From contig NZ_JYJG01000207.1 in NCBI RefSeq assembly GCF_000955955.1, positions 1 to 41,842 on the forward strand: a stretch of 41,842 nt of DNA. The letters are read 5' to 3'. The translations under genes were made by a program, and so were the position numbers. Shown one piece after another: positions 23,054 through 31,307 of this stretch. Under the pieces are notes generated by a model. That model was not told where the DNA came from and did no database searches. It saw nothing but the letters and a program-made list of their open reading frames with translations. Position 1 is the first letter of the stretch. Each line of letters starts with the position of its first letter. The DNA is from Lentzea aerocolonigenes (GTDB taxonomy: Bacteria > Actinomycetota > Actinomycetes > Mycobacteriales > Pseudonocardiaceae).

Positions 23054-25162
23054 CTAGGCCGGCACGGACGCCACACCCGGCGCCAGGAACCGCTTGCCCG
23101 TCACCTTCTCCGAGATGCCGGAACGGTCCAGGTACGGCGTGATGCCGCCCAGCCAGAACGGCCACCCGGCGCCCAGGAGCATGCACAGGTCGATGTCCTG
23201 CGCCTCCGCGACCACGCCCTCGTCGAGCATGATCCGGATCTCCTCGGCCAACGCCTCCAGCGCGCGGGTCTTGACCTCTTCACCCGACAGCGGAGCGTTT
23301 CCGAACTCCCACAGCGCCAGGACCTCGGGGTCGACCGTCTGCGCGCCAGTGGAGTCCCACTGCCAGACGGCGCCCTTGCCCGCGGCGACGAACTTCTTCA
23401 TGTTCTCCGACACCGAGAAGCGGTCGGGGAACGCGCCGTGCATCGTCTCCGACACGTGCAGCGCGACGGCGGAACCGACCAGCTGCAGCAGGATCATCGG
23501 CGACATCGGCAGGCCGAGGGGCTCGGTGGCCTTGTCCGCGACCTCGAACGAGGTGCCCTCGTCGACCGACTTGATGACCTCGCCCATGAAGCGGGTCAGC
23601 AGGCGGTTCACGACGAACGCGGGCGCGTCCTTCACGAGCACGGAGGACTTCTTGAGCTGCTTGCCGATCGAGAACGCCGTCGCCAGGGTGGCGTCGTCGG
23701 TCTGCTCGGCGCGCACGATCTCCAGCAGCGGCATGACCGCGACCGGGTTGAAGAAGTGGAAGCCCACGACCCGCTCGGGGTGCTTGAGCTTCGACGCCAT
23801 GTCCGTGATGGACAGCGACGACGTGTTCGTGGCGAGGATGGCCTCGGGGGAGACGTGCTCCTCGACCTCGGCGAACACCTGCTGCTTCACGCCCAGGTCC
23901 TCGAACACGGCCTCGATCACGAAGTCGGCGTCACTGAAGGCCGCCTTGTCCAGCGAACCGGAGACCAGCGCCTTCAAGCGGTTCGCCTCGTCCGGCGAGA
24001 TCCGCTTCTTCGACGCCAGCTTGTCGATCTCGCTGTGGACGTAGCCGACGCCCTTGTCCACGCGCGCCTGGTCGATGTCGGTCAGCACGACCGGCACGTG
24101 CAGGCGGCGGATGAACAGCAGCGCCATCTGCGAGGCCATCAGACCGGCGCCGACGACACCGACCTTGGTCACCTTGCGCGCCAACGACTTGTCCGGCGCG
24201 CCGGCCGGACGCTTCGCGCGCTTCTGCACCAGGTTGAACGAGTACAGGCCGGCCCGCAGCTCGTCGCTCATGACGAGGTCCGCGAGGCCCTCGGTCTCGG
24301 CGGCGTAGCCCTTGTCCAGGTCGTTCTCGCGCGCCAGCTCCAGCAGGTCCAGCGCCTTCAACGCACCCGGCGCCGCGCCCTTGGTCTTGCCGTGCACGAT
24401 CGCCTTGGCCCGCGCGACGGCGGCGTCCCACGCCTCGCCGCGGTCGATCTCCTTGCGCGGCACCGTGATCTCGCCACGCACCACGGAGGACAGCCACAGC
24501 AGCGACTGCTCCAGGTAGTCGGCGGAGTCGAACAGCACGTCCGCGATGCCCAGCGCCAGAGCTTCCTTGGGCTTGAGCATCTTGTTCTGGTTCAACGCGT
24601 TCTCGAAGATCACCGTCACGGCGTCGTTGGCGCCGATCAGGTTCGGCAGCAGCTGCGTGCCGCCCCAGCCCGGGAACAGGCCCAGGAACACCTCGGGCAG
24701 CGCGATCGCGGCCGCGTTCGACGCCAGCGTGCGGTAGTGGCACGACAGCGCGAGCTCGAGGCCACCGCCCATGACCGCGCCGTTGACGAAGGCGAAGGTC
24801 GGGATGTCCGAGTCGGTGAACTTCTTGAAGACCTCGTGGCCCAGCTTGCCGATCGTCACGCCCTGCGAACGGTCGGTCGCCTGCTCGACGGCGGTCAGGT
24901 CCGCGCCCACCGCGAAGATGAACGGCTTGCCGGTCACCGCGATGGCCGCGGGCGACGCCGCGTAAGCCTCGTCGAACGCCGCGCCCAAAGACACGAGCGA
25001 TTGCGGGCCGAACGTCGACGGACGCGTGTGGTCCAGGCCGTTGTCGATCGTGATGAACGCGACCGGCTTGTCCAGGCCCGGCACCGAGATCAGACGAGTC
25101 TTGGCAACGGTGACGACCTCGTCGGGGAAGATCGCCTTTGCTTCCTCAGCGGTGATGGTCAC
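23054..25162 (-). CDS. fadB: Multifunctional enoyl-CoA hydratase / 3-hydroxyacyl-CoA dehydrogenase
   Basis: A 702-residue beta-oxidation enzyme. The N-terminal crotonase part (about 1-310) has VNGAVMGGGLELALSCHYR and GLFPGWGGTQLLP, forming the oxyanion hole and the catalytic glutamates. The C-terminal part has the NAD loop VGVVGAGLMASQMA near residue 337 and the 3-hydroxyacyl-CoA dehydrogenase active-site region ERVVGFHFFNPV with the catalytic His. It hydrates enoyl-CoA and oxidises the product to 3-ketoacyl-CoA. The GTG at 25162 overlaps the thiolase stop as GTGA. It is the distal gene of the fadA-fadB unit and ends before a strong terminator. Confidence 0.95.
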   Translation of the reverse strand: MTITAEEAKAIFPDEVVTVAKTRLISVPGLDKPVAFITIDNGLDHTRPSTFGPQSLVSLGAAFDEAYAASPAAIAVTGKPFIFAVGADLTAVEQATDRSQGVTIGKLGHEVFKKFTDSDIPTFAFVNGAVMGGGLELALSCHYRTLASNAAAIALPEVFLGLFPGWGGTQLLPNLIGANDAVTVIFENALNQNKMLKPKEALALGIADVLFDSADYLEQSLLWLSSVVRGEITVPRKEIDRGEAWDAAVARAKAIVHGKTKGAAPGALKALDLLELARENDLDKGYAAETEGLADLVMSDELRAGLYSFNLVQKRAKRPAGAPDKSLARKVTKVGVVGAGLMASQMALLFIRRLHVPVVLTDIDQARVDKGVGYVHSEIDKLASKKRISPDEANRLKALVSGSLDKAAFSDADFVIEAVFEDLGVKQQVFAEVEEHVSPEAILATNTSSLSITDMASKLKHPERVVGFHFFNPVAVMPLLEIVRAEQTDDATLATAFSIGKQLKKSSVLVKDAPAFVVNRLLTRFMGEVIKSVDEGTSFEVADKATEPLGLPMSPMILLQLVGSAVALHVSETMHGAFPDRFSVSENMKKFVAAGKGAVWQWDSTGAQTVDPEVLALWEFGNAPLSGEEVKTRALEALAEEIRIMLDEGVVAEAQDIDLCMLLGAGWPFWLGGITPYLDRSGISEKVTGKRFLAPGVASVPA

Positions 25163-26373
25163 TTGCCACTCCAGTTCGGGTTCTCCCAGATGACCGTTCC
25201 ACCCATGCCGATGCCGATGCACATGGTGGTGAGGCCGTAACGGACGTCCGGACGCTCGGCGAACTGACGCGACAGCTGCGTCATCAGGCGAACACCCGAG
25301 GAAGCCAGCGGGTGGCCAGTGGCGATCGCGCCGCCCCACTGGTTCACGCGGGGGTCGTCATCGGCGATGCCGAAGTGGTCCAGGAACGCGAGCACCTGGA
25401 TCGCGAACGCCTCGTTCACCTCGAACAGGCCGATGTCCTCAATGGACAGACCGGCGCGCTCGAGAGCCTTCTCCGTGGCCGGAACCGGGCCGATGCCCAT
25501 GACCTCGGGCTCGACGCCCAGGAACGAGTAACCGACCATCCGCATGCCGACGGGCAGGCCGAGCTCGCGCGCGGTCTCCTCCTCGGCGAGGATGCAGCCG
25601 GTCGCGCCGTCGTTCAGACCGGCCGCGTTGCCCGCGGTGATCCGGCCGTGCGGGCGGAACGGCGTCTTGAGCTTGGCCAGGTCCTCGACCGTGGTGCCAG
25701 GACGCGGCGGCTCGTCGGCGGTGGCGAGGCCCCAGCCGTTCTCGGCGGAGCGGGTCGCGACGGGCACGAGCTCCGGGCCGATCTTGCCGTTCTTGATCGC
25801 GTCGGCGTACTTGGCCTGCGAGGCGGCCGCGTAGGCGTCCGTGCGGTCCTTGGTGATGTGCGGGAACCGGTCGTGCAGGTTCTCCGCGGTCTGGCCCATG
25901 ACCAGTGCGCTGGTGTCGACGATCTTGTCCGACAGGAAGCGCGGGTTCGGGTCGACGCCCTCGCCCATCGGGTGGCGGCCCATGTGCTCGACGCCGCCCG
26001 CGATGGCGATGTCGTAGGCGCCGAACGCGATGCCGCTCGCCGCGGTGGTGACGGCGGTCATCGCGCCGGCGCACATGCGGTCGATCGAGTAACCGGGGAC
26101 CGACTTCGGCAGGCCCGCGAGCAACGCCGCCGTGCGACCGAGCGTCAGGCCCTGGTCGCCGATCTGCGTGGTCGCCGCGATGGCGACCTCGTCGACGCGC
26201 TCCGGCGGCAGCTCGGGGTGCCTGCGCAGCAGCTCACGGATGACCTTCACGATGAGGTCGTCGGCACGGGTCTCGGCGAAAATGCCCTTCGGGCCGGCCT
26301 TGCCGAACGGCGTACGGACGCCGTCGACGAAGACCACGTTCCGAACGCGTGCCGGCGCTGCTGGTGCGGCCAC
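25159..26373 (-). CDS. fadA: Acetyl-CoA acyltransferase (thiolase)
   Basis: A 404-residue thiolase that cleaves 3-ketoacyl-CoA with CoA, the last beta-oxidation step. The nucleophilic Cys lies in SIDRMCAGAMTA, the NEAFA segment carries a substrate-side residue, the general-base His is in GGAIATGHPLASSG, and the second Cys is in TTMCIGIGMGG. I chose the GTG at 26373 because GGAGGAG lies six bases upstream and the preceding codons of the longer frame are not thiolase-like. It is coupled to fadB by GTGA. A palindrome-rich promoter region lies upstream. Confidence 0.95.
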   Translation of the reverse strand: MAAPAAPARVRNVVFVDGVRTPFGKAGPKGIFAETRADDLIVKVIRELLRRHPELPPERVDEVAIAATTQIGDQGLTLGRTAALLAGLPKSVPGYSIDRMCAGAMTAVTTAASGIAFGAYDIAIAGGVEHMGRHPMGEGVDPNPRFLSDKIVDTSALVMGQTAENLHDRFPHITKDRTDAYAAASQAKYADAIKNGKIGPELVPVATRSAENGWGLATADEPPRPGTTVEDLAKLKTPFRPHGRITAGNAAGLNDGATGCILAEEETARELGLPVGMRMVGYSFLGVEPEVMGIGPVPATEKALERAGLSIEDIGLFEVNEAFAIQVLAFLDHFGIADDDPRVNQWGGAIATGHPLASSGVRLMTQLSRQFAERPDVRYGLTTMCIGIGMGGTVIWENPNWSGK

Positions 26374-26433
26374 GGCGTCTCCTCCACTTGTGGTGACAAC
26401 TCTGTCCACCGGGCAGGGGGTGCGCGACATCCC

Positions 26434-26479
26434 TACCGGTCGGTAACGCCAACTCTAACCCTAGTTACTGGTGAGTAAC
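26434..26479 (-). promoter_or_regulatory. Operator region upstream of fadA
   Basis: Two inverted repeats lie between the membrane-protein gene and fadA. TACCG and CGGTA are split by GT (26434-26445), a TetR-type pattern. GTTACT and AGTAAC surround GGTG (26464-26479), a perfect 16-base palindrome that also contains the stop of the upstream gene. The core TACTGGTGAGTA is repeated at 15056-15067. Probably binding sites for a fatty-acid-responsive repressor encoded elsewhere. Confidence 0.45.
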
Positions 26480-26914
26480 CACTGCGGCACCCCTGTTGGT
26501 TGCGTCACACACCTTGCGCACGATCAGGAACAGCGGCAACCCGACCGGGGCCAGCAGGATCGTGATCACCAGAACGGGTGCCATCACCAGCGGGTGGACG
26601 TTCAGTCGACGCCCCTCCAGGTACATCCAGCGCCCGACGAACAGGTCCCACGCGATCATGTGCGCCCACACCAGCGTCGCGCCCACCTCGGTGCTCATGA
26701 ACTGGGCCAGCGCGGGCAGTTCCGGTCGTGTGACCAGCGGCAACAGCTCCGGCAGCACGGGGATCATCAACAGCACGTAGATCGCCACGACCGGCAGGAT
26801 GATCAGGTACGACTCGGCGATCCGCTTCGTCCACGACCACTTAGGCGCGAAGATCATGAGTGCCCAGAACGGCGCGGCCAGCACGAACGTCAGGCTGAAC
26901 AGGGTGGCGGTCAT
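26465..26914 (-). CDS. ABA4-like multi-pass membrane protein
   Basis: A 149-residue protein with about four membrane helices: TLFSLTFVLAAPFWALMIFA, then LIILPVVAIYVLLMIPVLPELLPL, then a WAHMIAWDLFVGRWMYLEG segment, and VMAPVLVITILLAPVGLPLFL. The WDLFVGRW core is the ABA4-like signature. In plants that family is linked to neoxanthin formation; the bacterial role is not known. I chose ATG 26914 over the longer frame because it overlaps the stop of the upstream membrane gene as ATGA, showing coupling. Confidence 0.7.
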   Translation of the reverse strand: MTATLFSLTFVLAAPFWALMIFAPKWSWTKRIAESYLIILPVVAIYVLLMIPVLPELLPLVTRPELPALAQFMSTEVGATLVWAHMIAWDLFVGRWMYLEGRRLNVHPLVMAPVLVITILLAPVGLPLFLIVRKVCDATNRGAAVVTHQ

Positions 26915-27816
26915 GCGTTCACGAGCTCCTTGTTGTTGTTCTGTTGCGGCTGCCGCGCCCACACCACACCCAGTGCGGTGGCGGCGACGAGAGCGGCGGC
27001 GACGATCAGGGTGAGTGCGTCAGGCTGGATGAGGGACTGCCCGCGCAACGCCTGCCAGGTGACGAGGACGGTCAGGCCGAGGTAGCCGCCACTGAGCGCC
27101 CACGCGAGGCGCGCGTTGGCCCAGCGGCCGGCGAAGAAGATCAGCAGGGGCAGGATCTGCACCGCGTGCATGCCGATGAAGTGGCCGATGCGGAGGTCGC
27201 CGTGCACGGTGCTCCAGCCGGTGAAGGGCATGTACGAGCCGCCGTCGGGTCCGCCGATCGAGTGGCTGCCGATCACGCCCTTCTCGGGGGACTGGCCGGC
27301 GCGCTGCTGCGTCATGAGGAAGCCGACGCTCATGCCGGCGAGCGCGATGAGCAGGCTGAGCCGGATCGTCCAGCTCTGGGCGGGGTTGCCGAACTTCTTG
27401 CGGAACAGCAGCACTGCGATGACCAGGCTCGTGCTGAACAGGACCATGGCCAGCAGACCCATGGCTCCGAACAGTGCCGTGTCCAGCGGTGTCTCGAAGT
27501 TGAAGTGGCTGCGCTTGCCCCTGGTGACCTGCACGGTGATGATCACCATCTCGGCGACGCCAGCTGCAGTGAACACGGTGCCGAGCCACCACGCGATCTT
27601 GCGCAGGCGACCTTCGAGCAGGCTGGTGAACCACGCCAGCGAGGCGCTGTAGAGCGTGAACGACACGGCGAACTTGAACGGCTTGAACCAGATGGGCGAG
27701 TCGAGCAGCATCCGGTCGTCCAGCAGCATGCCGAGTGCGGCGATCGGAGTAAGTACGGCCATGGACAGCGTGAAGAGCATTAACGGCCGGTGCCAGTTGT
27801 ATGCGGTCTTCAGCAT
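26911..27816 (-). CDS. Multi-pass membrane protein, unknown function
   Basis: A 301-residue integral membrane protein with about eight predicted helices, starting LMLFTLSMAVLTPIAALGML and ending LTLIVAAALVAATALGVVW. A loop rich in Gly (GSHSIGGPDGGS, about residues 184-195) precedes RIGHFIGMHAVQILPLLIFF, which contains two His that could bind metal or haem. No family is named. It is the first gene of the operon reading on to the ABA4-like gene and possibly to fadA-fadB, divergent from the MerR regulator, with operators between. Confidence 0.65.
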   Translation of the reverse strand: MLKTAYNWHRPLMLFTLSMAVLTPIAALGMLLDDRMLLDSPIWFKPFKFAVSFTLYSASLAWFTSLLEGRLRKIAWWLGTVFTAAGVAEMVIITVQVTRGKRSHFNFETPLDTALFGAMGLLAMVLFSTSLVIAVLLFRKKFGNPAQSWTIRLSLLIALAGMSVGFLMTQQRAGQSPEKGVIGSHSIGGPDGGSYMPFTGWSTVHGDLRIGHFIGMHAVQILPLLIFFAGRWANARLAWALSGGYLGLTVLVTWQALRGQSLIQPDALTLIVAAALVAATALGVVWARQPQQNNNKELVNA

Positions 27817-27837
27817 CTGAGTCCCCTCAGTGGAATG

Positions 27838-27877
27838 GATAGCGGTGCTCGCCGCTATCGGAAAGGTACACTATCCA
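27838..27877. promoter_or_regulatory. MerR-type operator/promoter between divergent genes
   Basis: GATAGCGG (27838-27845) and CCGCTATC (27852-27859) are perfect 8-base inverted arms. A second inverted pair, TGGATAG (27836-27842) and CTATCCA (27871-27877), straddles TACACT (27867-27872), a -10 box seven bases before the regulator ATG. The arrangement is what a self-regulating divergent repressor or activator would use. Confidence 0.6.
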
Positions 27878-27878
27878 T

Positions 27879-28517
27879 ATGCGTGTTGGCGAGCTTTCGA
27901 AGCGAAGTGGCGTCCCGGTGGCGACGATCAAGTACTACCTGCGTGAGGGACTGCTGCCCGCCGGCGTGCTGACCAGTCCGAACCAGGCTCACTACGACGA
28001 CGAGCACCTCCGCCGCCTACGGCTGGTGCGGGCGCTCGTCGACGTCGGTGGACTCTCCATCGCCTCGGTGCGCGACGTTCTCGTCGCCGTCGACACCCGC
28101 GACGACTCCCTGCACAACAAGCTCGGCACCGTGCAGGAGGCCATCACCCAGCCGGGCTCGGCCGAGCTGGACCCGCTCGCCGTCAAGGACGTGCAGGAGT
28201 TCTTCGCGCGGCAGGGCGCGACCGACTGCGTCGACGTGACCGAAAGCCACGTCACGCACATGCTGGCCACCGCGTTGTCCGCGGCACGCTCGGTCGGGCA
28301 CGACGACTTCCGCAACCTGCTCGACCCCTACCTGGAGGGGTTGAAGATCATCGCGCGGGCCGACCTCGAGTACATCACGCGGCACGGCTCACCCGACGAC
28401 ATCATCGAGGGCATGGTCGTGGGCACCTTGATCGGCGACGCCGTGCTGAAGGCGGTGCGGCGGCTCGCACACGGTCAGGTGTCGCGCGAAGTGTTCGGTC
28501 AGCGGCCCCCGGACTAG
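27879..28517 (+). CDS. MerR-family transcriptional regulator
   Basis: A 212-residue regulator. Residues 1-70 are a winged-helix MerR domain (RVGELSKRSGVPVATIKYYLREGLL, then LRRLRLVRALVDVGGLSI). The C-terminal domain is larger than in metal-sensing members, lacks cysteine clusters and probably binds an organic ligand. Divergent from the membrane-protein operon across a 62-base gap holding a 22-base palindrome, so it most likely controls those membrane genes and itself; control of fadA-fadB is possible because they are on the same strand downstream. Dispersed repeat copy B begins right after it. Confidence 0.9.
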   Translation: MRVGELSKRSGVPVATIKYYLREGLLPAGVLTSPNQAHYDDEHLRRLRLVRALVDVGGLSIASVRDVLVAVDTRDDSLHNKLGTVQEAITQPGSAELDPLAVKDVQEFFARQGATDCVDVTESHVTHMLATALSAARSVGHDDFRNLLDPYLEGLKIIARADLEYITRHGSPDDIIEGMVVGTLIGDAVLKAVRRLAHGQVSREVFGQRPPD

Positions 28518-28523
28518 CTCCCG

Positions 28524-28632
28524 GAACTGATATATCGGCCGATATATCAGTTCGGCGATCTCACGCGCGGGCCTGCGACCTGCTGCTTAGCAATGACTCT
28601 TTGGACTTCGTCCGCAAAAGACTCATTGCAAG
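28524..28632 (+). repeat. Dispersed repeat, copy B (30-base palindrome plus hairpin)
   Basis: Bases 28524-28553 are a perfect 30-base palindrome made of two facing ACTGATATATCGG motifs. The hairpin follows at 28586-28632, with left arm CTTAGCAATGACTCTTTGGAC and right arm GTCCGCAAAAGACTCATTGC. It fills the gap between the convergent MerR and ABC exporter genes, and the exporter's last codons and TGA lie in the hairpin's right arm. Confidence 0.85.
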
Positions 28633-30305
28633 GGCCGCAGGGCGGCGGGAGTGGCGAGCAGGGTGAGGACGCGGTCGGCGTGCGCGGTGAGGCGCTGGTC
28701 GTGGGTTATCAAGATCGTGGTGCGGCCGCTGGCGAGGCGGCGCAACGGGCCCAGGAGACGGTCGGCGGAGGCGGCGTCGAGGCTCGCGGTGGGTTCGTCG
28801 AGGACGAGGATCGGGGTGTCGGCGACGACGGCTCGGGCGATGGCGAGGCGCTGGCGTTGACCACCGGACAGGCCGTGACCGTGCTGGCCGATGATCGTCT
28901 CGTAACCCTCGGGGAGCGCGGTGATGAAGTCGTGCGCGTCGGCTTGGACGGCTGCGTTGACAACGTTGTCATAAGTGACGCTGGGCGAGCCGAAGGCGAT
29001 GTTGTCGTAGATCGTCGTGTGGAACATCTGCGTCTGCTGGCTGACGAGGGCGATGTTCGAGCGGAGCGAGGCGAGGGTCAGGTCGCGGAGGTCGACGCCG
29101 TCCAGCGTGATGGTGCCGGCCGACGGGTCGTAGAAGCGGAGCAGGAGTTTCGCGATGGTCGACTTGCCCGCGCCGGACGCGCCGGTGATGGCCAGCAGTT
29201 CGCCGGGGTGGATCTCGATGGTGAAACCCTCTAGCACCGGTGACTGGGTGTCTGCATACCGGAAGTCGACCGACTGCATGCGGATGAGGCCGCGGGCGCG
29301 GGGGAGGCTGCGAGGGCCGTCGACGAGGGGTGACTGGGCGTCCAGGAGTTCGATGATGCGTTCGGAACCCGTGGCGGCGGCGGAGGCCATCACGCGGAGC
29401 TGGCCGAGTTGCTGGACCGGGGCGTAGAGGGAACTGAGGATCGCGGCGAACGCCAGGACGCCGCCGAGGCTGATGCGGCCGGAAGCGATCTCCCAGGCGC
29501 CCAGGCCGATGACGGCGAGCACGCTGACCGTCTGGGCGAGGTGCACGACCGGGGCGTAGAGGCCGCTGAGCCGCGCGATCGAGAGGTTCGTCGCGAGCAT
29601 GCGGAGGCCGGCGGATCGAAGGCGGGCGGACTCGGCCGGCTGGCGGTTGCAGGACTGGACGACCGTGACGTTCGCGAGGCTCTCTTCGAGGATGGCGGTG
29701 ATGTCGCCGTTCAACGCGCGCTGCTCGCGGGAGCGGCGGTTGATGTGCTGGGCGAACTTGCGGGTCACGAGCGCGAACAGCGGGACGACCACGAACGCGG
29801 CGAGGGCCAGCTCCCAGCTCAGGTAGAGCGCGTAGCCGGCGAAGAACACGACGCTGAACAGCGCGGTGATCACCTGGACGACGCCGGAGCCGACGAAACG
29901 TTCGACCGTGTCGACGTCGTCGGTCAGGCGGGCGATCAGGTCGCCGGGGCGGCGGCTTTCGAAGAAACCGGGCGGCTGGCGGTGCAGATGCGCGAAGACT
30001 TTTGTGCGCAGGCGCAATAGAAAGCGTTCACCGGTTCGTTCGGTCAGATAGGTGCCGCCGAATACGAGGAAACTCGACAGCGTGGCGACGCCGACCCACG
30101 TCGCGGCGGGGCGCCAGAATCCTGAGATGTCGCCGGAACGCAGTGCGTTGTCGACGATTTTCGCGAACAGTGAGACCGCGTAGGCGTCGCACGCGGCCGC
30201 GCCCACGAGCAGAACGCTGCTGACGGCGAGCCAGCGCCGGTCGCCACGGGTGAACGGCCAGAAACGGCGGAAGACGGCACGCGCGGACAGGGCGGTTCCC
30301 GGCAC
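28623..30305 (-). CDS. ABC exporter, fused membrane and ATPase domains
   Basis: A 560-residue half-transporter of the ABCB/MsbA type. Six membrane helices fill the first 300 residues. The nucleotide-binding domain has Walker A GASGAGKST near residue 370, the signature GLSGGQRQRLAIARA, Walker B ILVLDEPTASLD and the switch His in ILITHD. There is no N-terminal C39 peptidase, so it does not cleave a leader. It would work as a homodimer. The GTG at 30305 has GGAG seven bases upstream; longer frames lack this. It lies 63 bases after the 41-residue peptide gene, separated by a hairpin. The stop codon is inside repeat copy B, so the C-terminus ends PLQ. Confidence 0.9.
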   Translation of the reverse strand: MPGTALSARAVFRRFWPFTRGDRRWLAVSSVLLVGAAACDAYAVSLFAKIVDNALRSGDISGFWRPAATWVGVATLSSFLVFGGTYLTERTGERFLLRLRTKVFAHLHRQPPGFFESRRPGDLIARLTDDVDTVERFVGSGVVQVITALFSVVFFAGYALYLSWELALAAFVVVPLFALVTRKFAQHINRRSREQRALNGDITAILEESLANVTVVQSCNRQPAESARLRSAGLRMLATNLSIARLSGLYAPVVHLAQTVSVLAVIGLGAWEIASGRISLGGVLAFAAILSSLYAPVQQLGQLRVMASAAATGSERIIELLDAQSPLVDGPRSLPRARGLIRMQSVDFRYADTQSPVLEGFTIEIHPGELLAITGASGAGKSTIAKLLLRFYDPSAGTITLDGVDLRDLTLASLRSNIALVSQQTQMFHTTIYDNIAFGSPSVTYDNVVNAAVQADAHDFITALPEGYETIIGQHGHGLSGGQRQRLAIARAVVADTPILVLDEPTASLDAASADRLLGPLRRLASGRTTILITHDQRLTAHADRVLTLLATPAALRPLQ

Positions 30306-30328
30306 GAGAGGGCTCCTATCAGGGAGAA

Positions 30329-30356
30329 GGCCCGCGGCGTGGAGGCGCCGCAGGCC
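30329..30356 (-). terminator. Hairpin between the peptide gene and the ABC exporter
   Basis: GGCCTGCGGCG and CGCCGCGGGCC (minus strand) form an 11-bp stem with one G-U pair and a 6-base loop, in the 62-base gap after the peptide stop and before the exporter. Such a partial terminator would let the short peptide mRNA exceed that of the transporter, a common layout in bacteriocin operons. Confidence 0.55.
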
Positions 30357-30367
30357 AAGTCGGCCTA

Positions 30368-30493
30368 CTAGTCGCGAGGCGTGCCGCCGACGGGGTTCCT
30401 CGGCGTCACCCACTGGCGCGGCACGCTGCGCGGGATGACGTCGCACGGGTTGGTGCGCGGACCGACTTCGATGCGGGGGCGGGTGTCAGCCAT
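30368..30493 (-). CDS. 41-residue Pro-Arg-rich peptide, candidate exported or antimicrobial peptide
   Basis: A short gene with a strong AAGGAA ribosome-binding site six bases before its ATG (minus-strand start at 30493). The 41-residue product has eight Pro and seven Arg, including six Pro-Arg dipeptides at residues 6, 12, 21, 25, 31 and 39. It has one Cys (17), one Trp (28), no hydrophobic segment and net charge about +3. This composition recalls proline-rich antimicrobial peptides, but no sequence family is recognised. It is followed by a hairpin and an ABC exporter, and is divergent from a two-component system. No modifying enzyme is nearby. Whether it is a bacteriocin, signal or transporter leader peptide is inference. 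Confidence 0.55.
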   Translation of the reverse strand: MADTRPRIEVGPRTNPCDVIPRSVPRQWVTPRNPVGGTPRD

Positions 30494-30638
30494 GGTGGTT
30501 CCTTTCCGTTGTGGCCATCGCGGTTGATGGCGACGAGGAAAACGTTAAACAGCCACCCGTTTCAGCGACGTCTCGCAATGTCGTTATGCCGGTGAAACAA
30601 CTGTTGTGCGAGGGTGAGAAAACCATGAGGAGGTGGCG

Positions 30639-31307
30639 ATGCGCGTGCTGATCGCCGAGGACGAACCCGTTCTGGCGGACTTCATCGCCGACGGGCTCCG
30701 GCAGCTGGCAATGGCCGTCGACATCGCGCACGACGGCCTCACCGCGACGGAAAAGCTCGCCGGAAACGAGTACGACGTCGTTGTGCTGGACCGGGATCTG
30801 CCCGGAAAGCACGGCGACGACGTGTGCCGCGAGCTCATCGCGTCCGGTGTGCGCACGCGGGTCCTCATGCTCACGGCGATGGACGACGTCCGCGAGCGCG
30901 TCAAAGGGCTGCGCATCGGCGCGGACGACTACCTCGGCAAGCCGTTCGACTTCGACGAGCTCGTCGCGCGCATCGACGCCCTGGGCCGCCGGAGCACTCC
31001 CGCGGCGCCGCCCGTCATGCGGCACGGCGGCATCGAGATGAACACCGCGCTCCGCCAGGCGTCGCAGAACGGGCGCTTCTTGTCGTTGTCCGTCAAGGAG
31101 TTCGGAGTGCTGCACGCGTTGATGGCGGCCAACGGCGCGGTGGTCAGCGCCGAAGAGCTGCTCACGAGTGTGTGGGACGAGAACGCCGATCCGTTCACGA
31201 ACGCCGTGCGCATCACGATGTCCCGCCTGCGCGCGAAGCTCGACGACGCGAGCGCCATCGAGACCATCGCCGGCGTCGGCTACCGGCTGCGCGGTGACCA
31301 GACATGA
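30639..31307 (+). CDS. OmpR-family response regulator
   Basis: A 222-residue regulator. The receiver domain (1-115) has the acidic pair at EDE (residues 7-9), the phosphorylated Asp51 in VVVLDRDLPG, and the Lys of KPFDFDEL. The winged-helix output domain (about 125-222) has the usual SVKEFGVLHALM, then a recognition helix FTNAVRITMSRLRAKL and GVGYRLRG. The ATG at 30639 follows GAGGAGG. The histidine kinase overlaps its stop as ATGA. First gene of a four-gene operon, divergent from the Pro-Arg peptide gene. Confidence 0.95.
   Translation: MRVLIAEDEPVLADFIADGLRQLAMAVDIAHDGLTATEKLAGNEYDVVVLDRDLPGKHGDDVCRELIASGVRTRVLMLTAMDDVRERVKGLRIGADDYLGKPFDFDELVARIDALGRRSTPAAPPVMRHGGIEMNTALRQASQNGRFLSLSVKEFGVLHALMAANGAVVSAEELLTSVWDENADPFTNAVRITMSRLRAKLDDASAIETIAGVGYRLRGDQT

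Noticed and set aside
30593..30598. GTTTCA (30559-30564) and TGAAAC (30593-30598) as a response-regulator operator before the two-component operon.
   Set aside because: Arms are only 6 bases and 28 apart; not distinguishable from chance.
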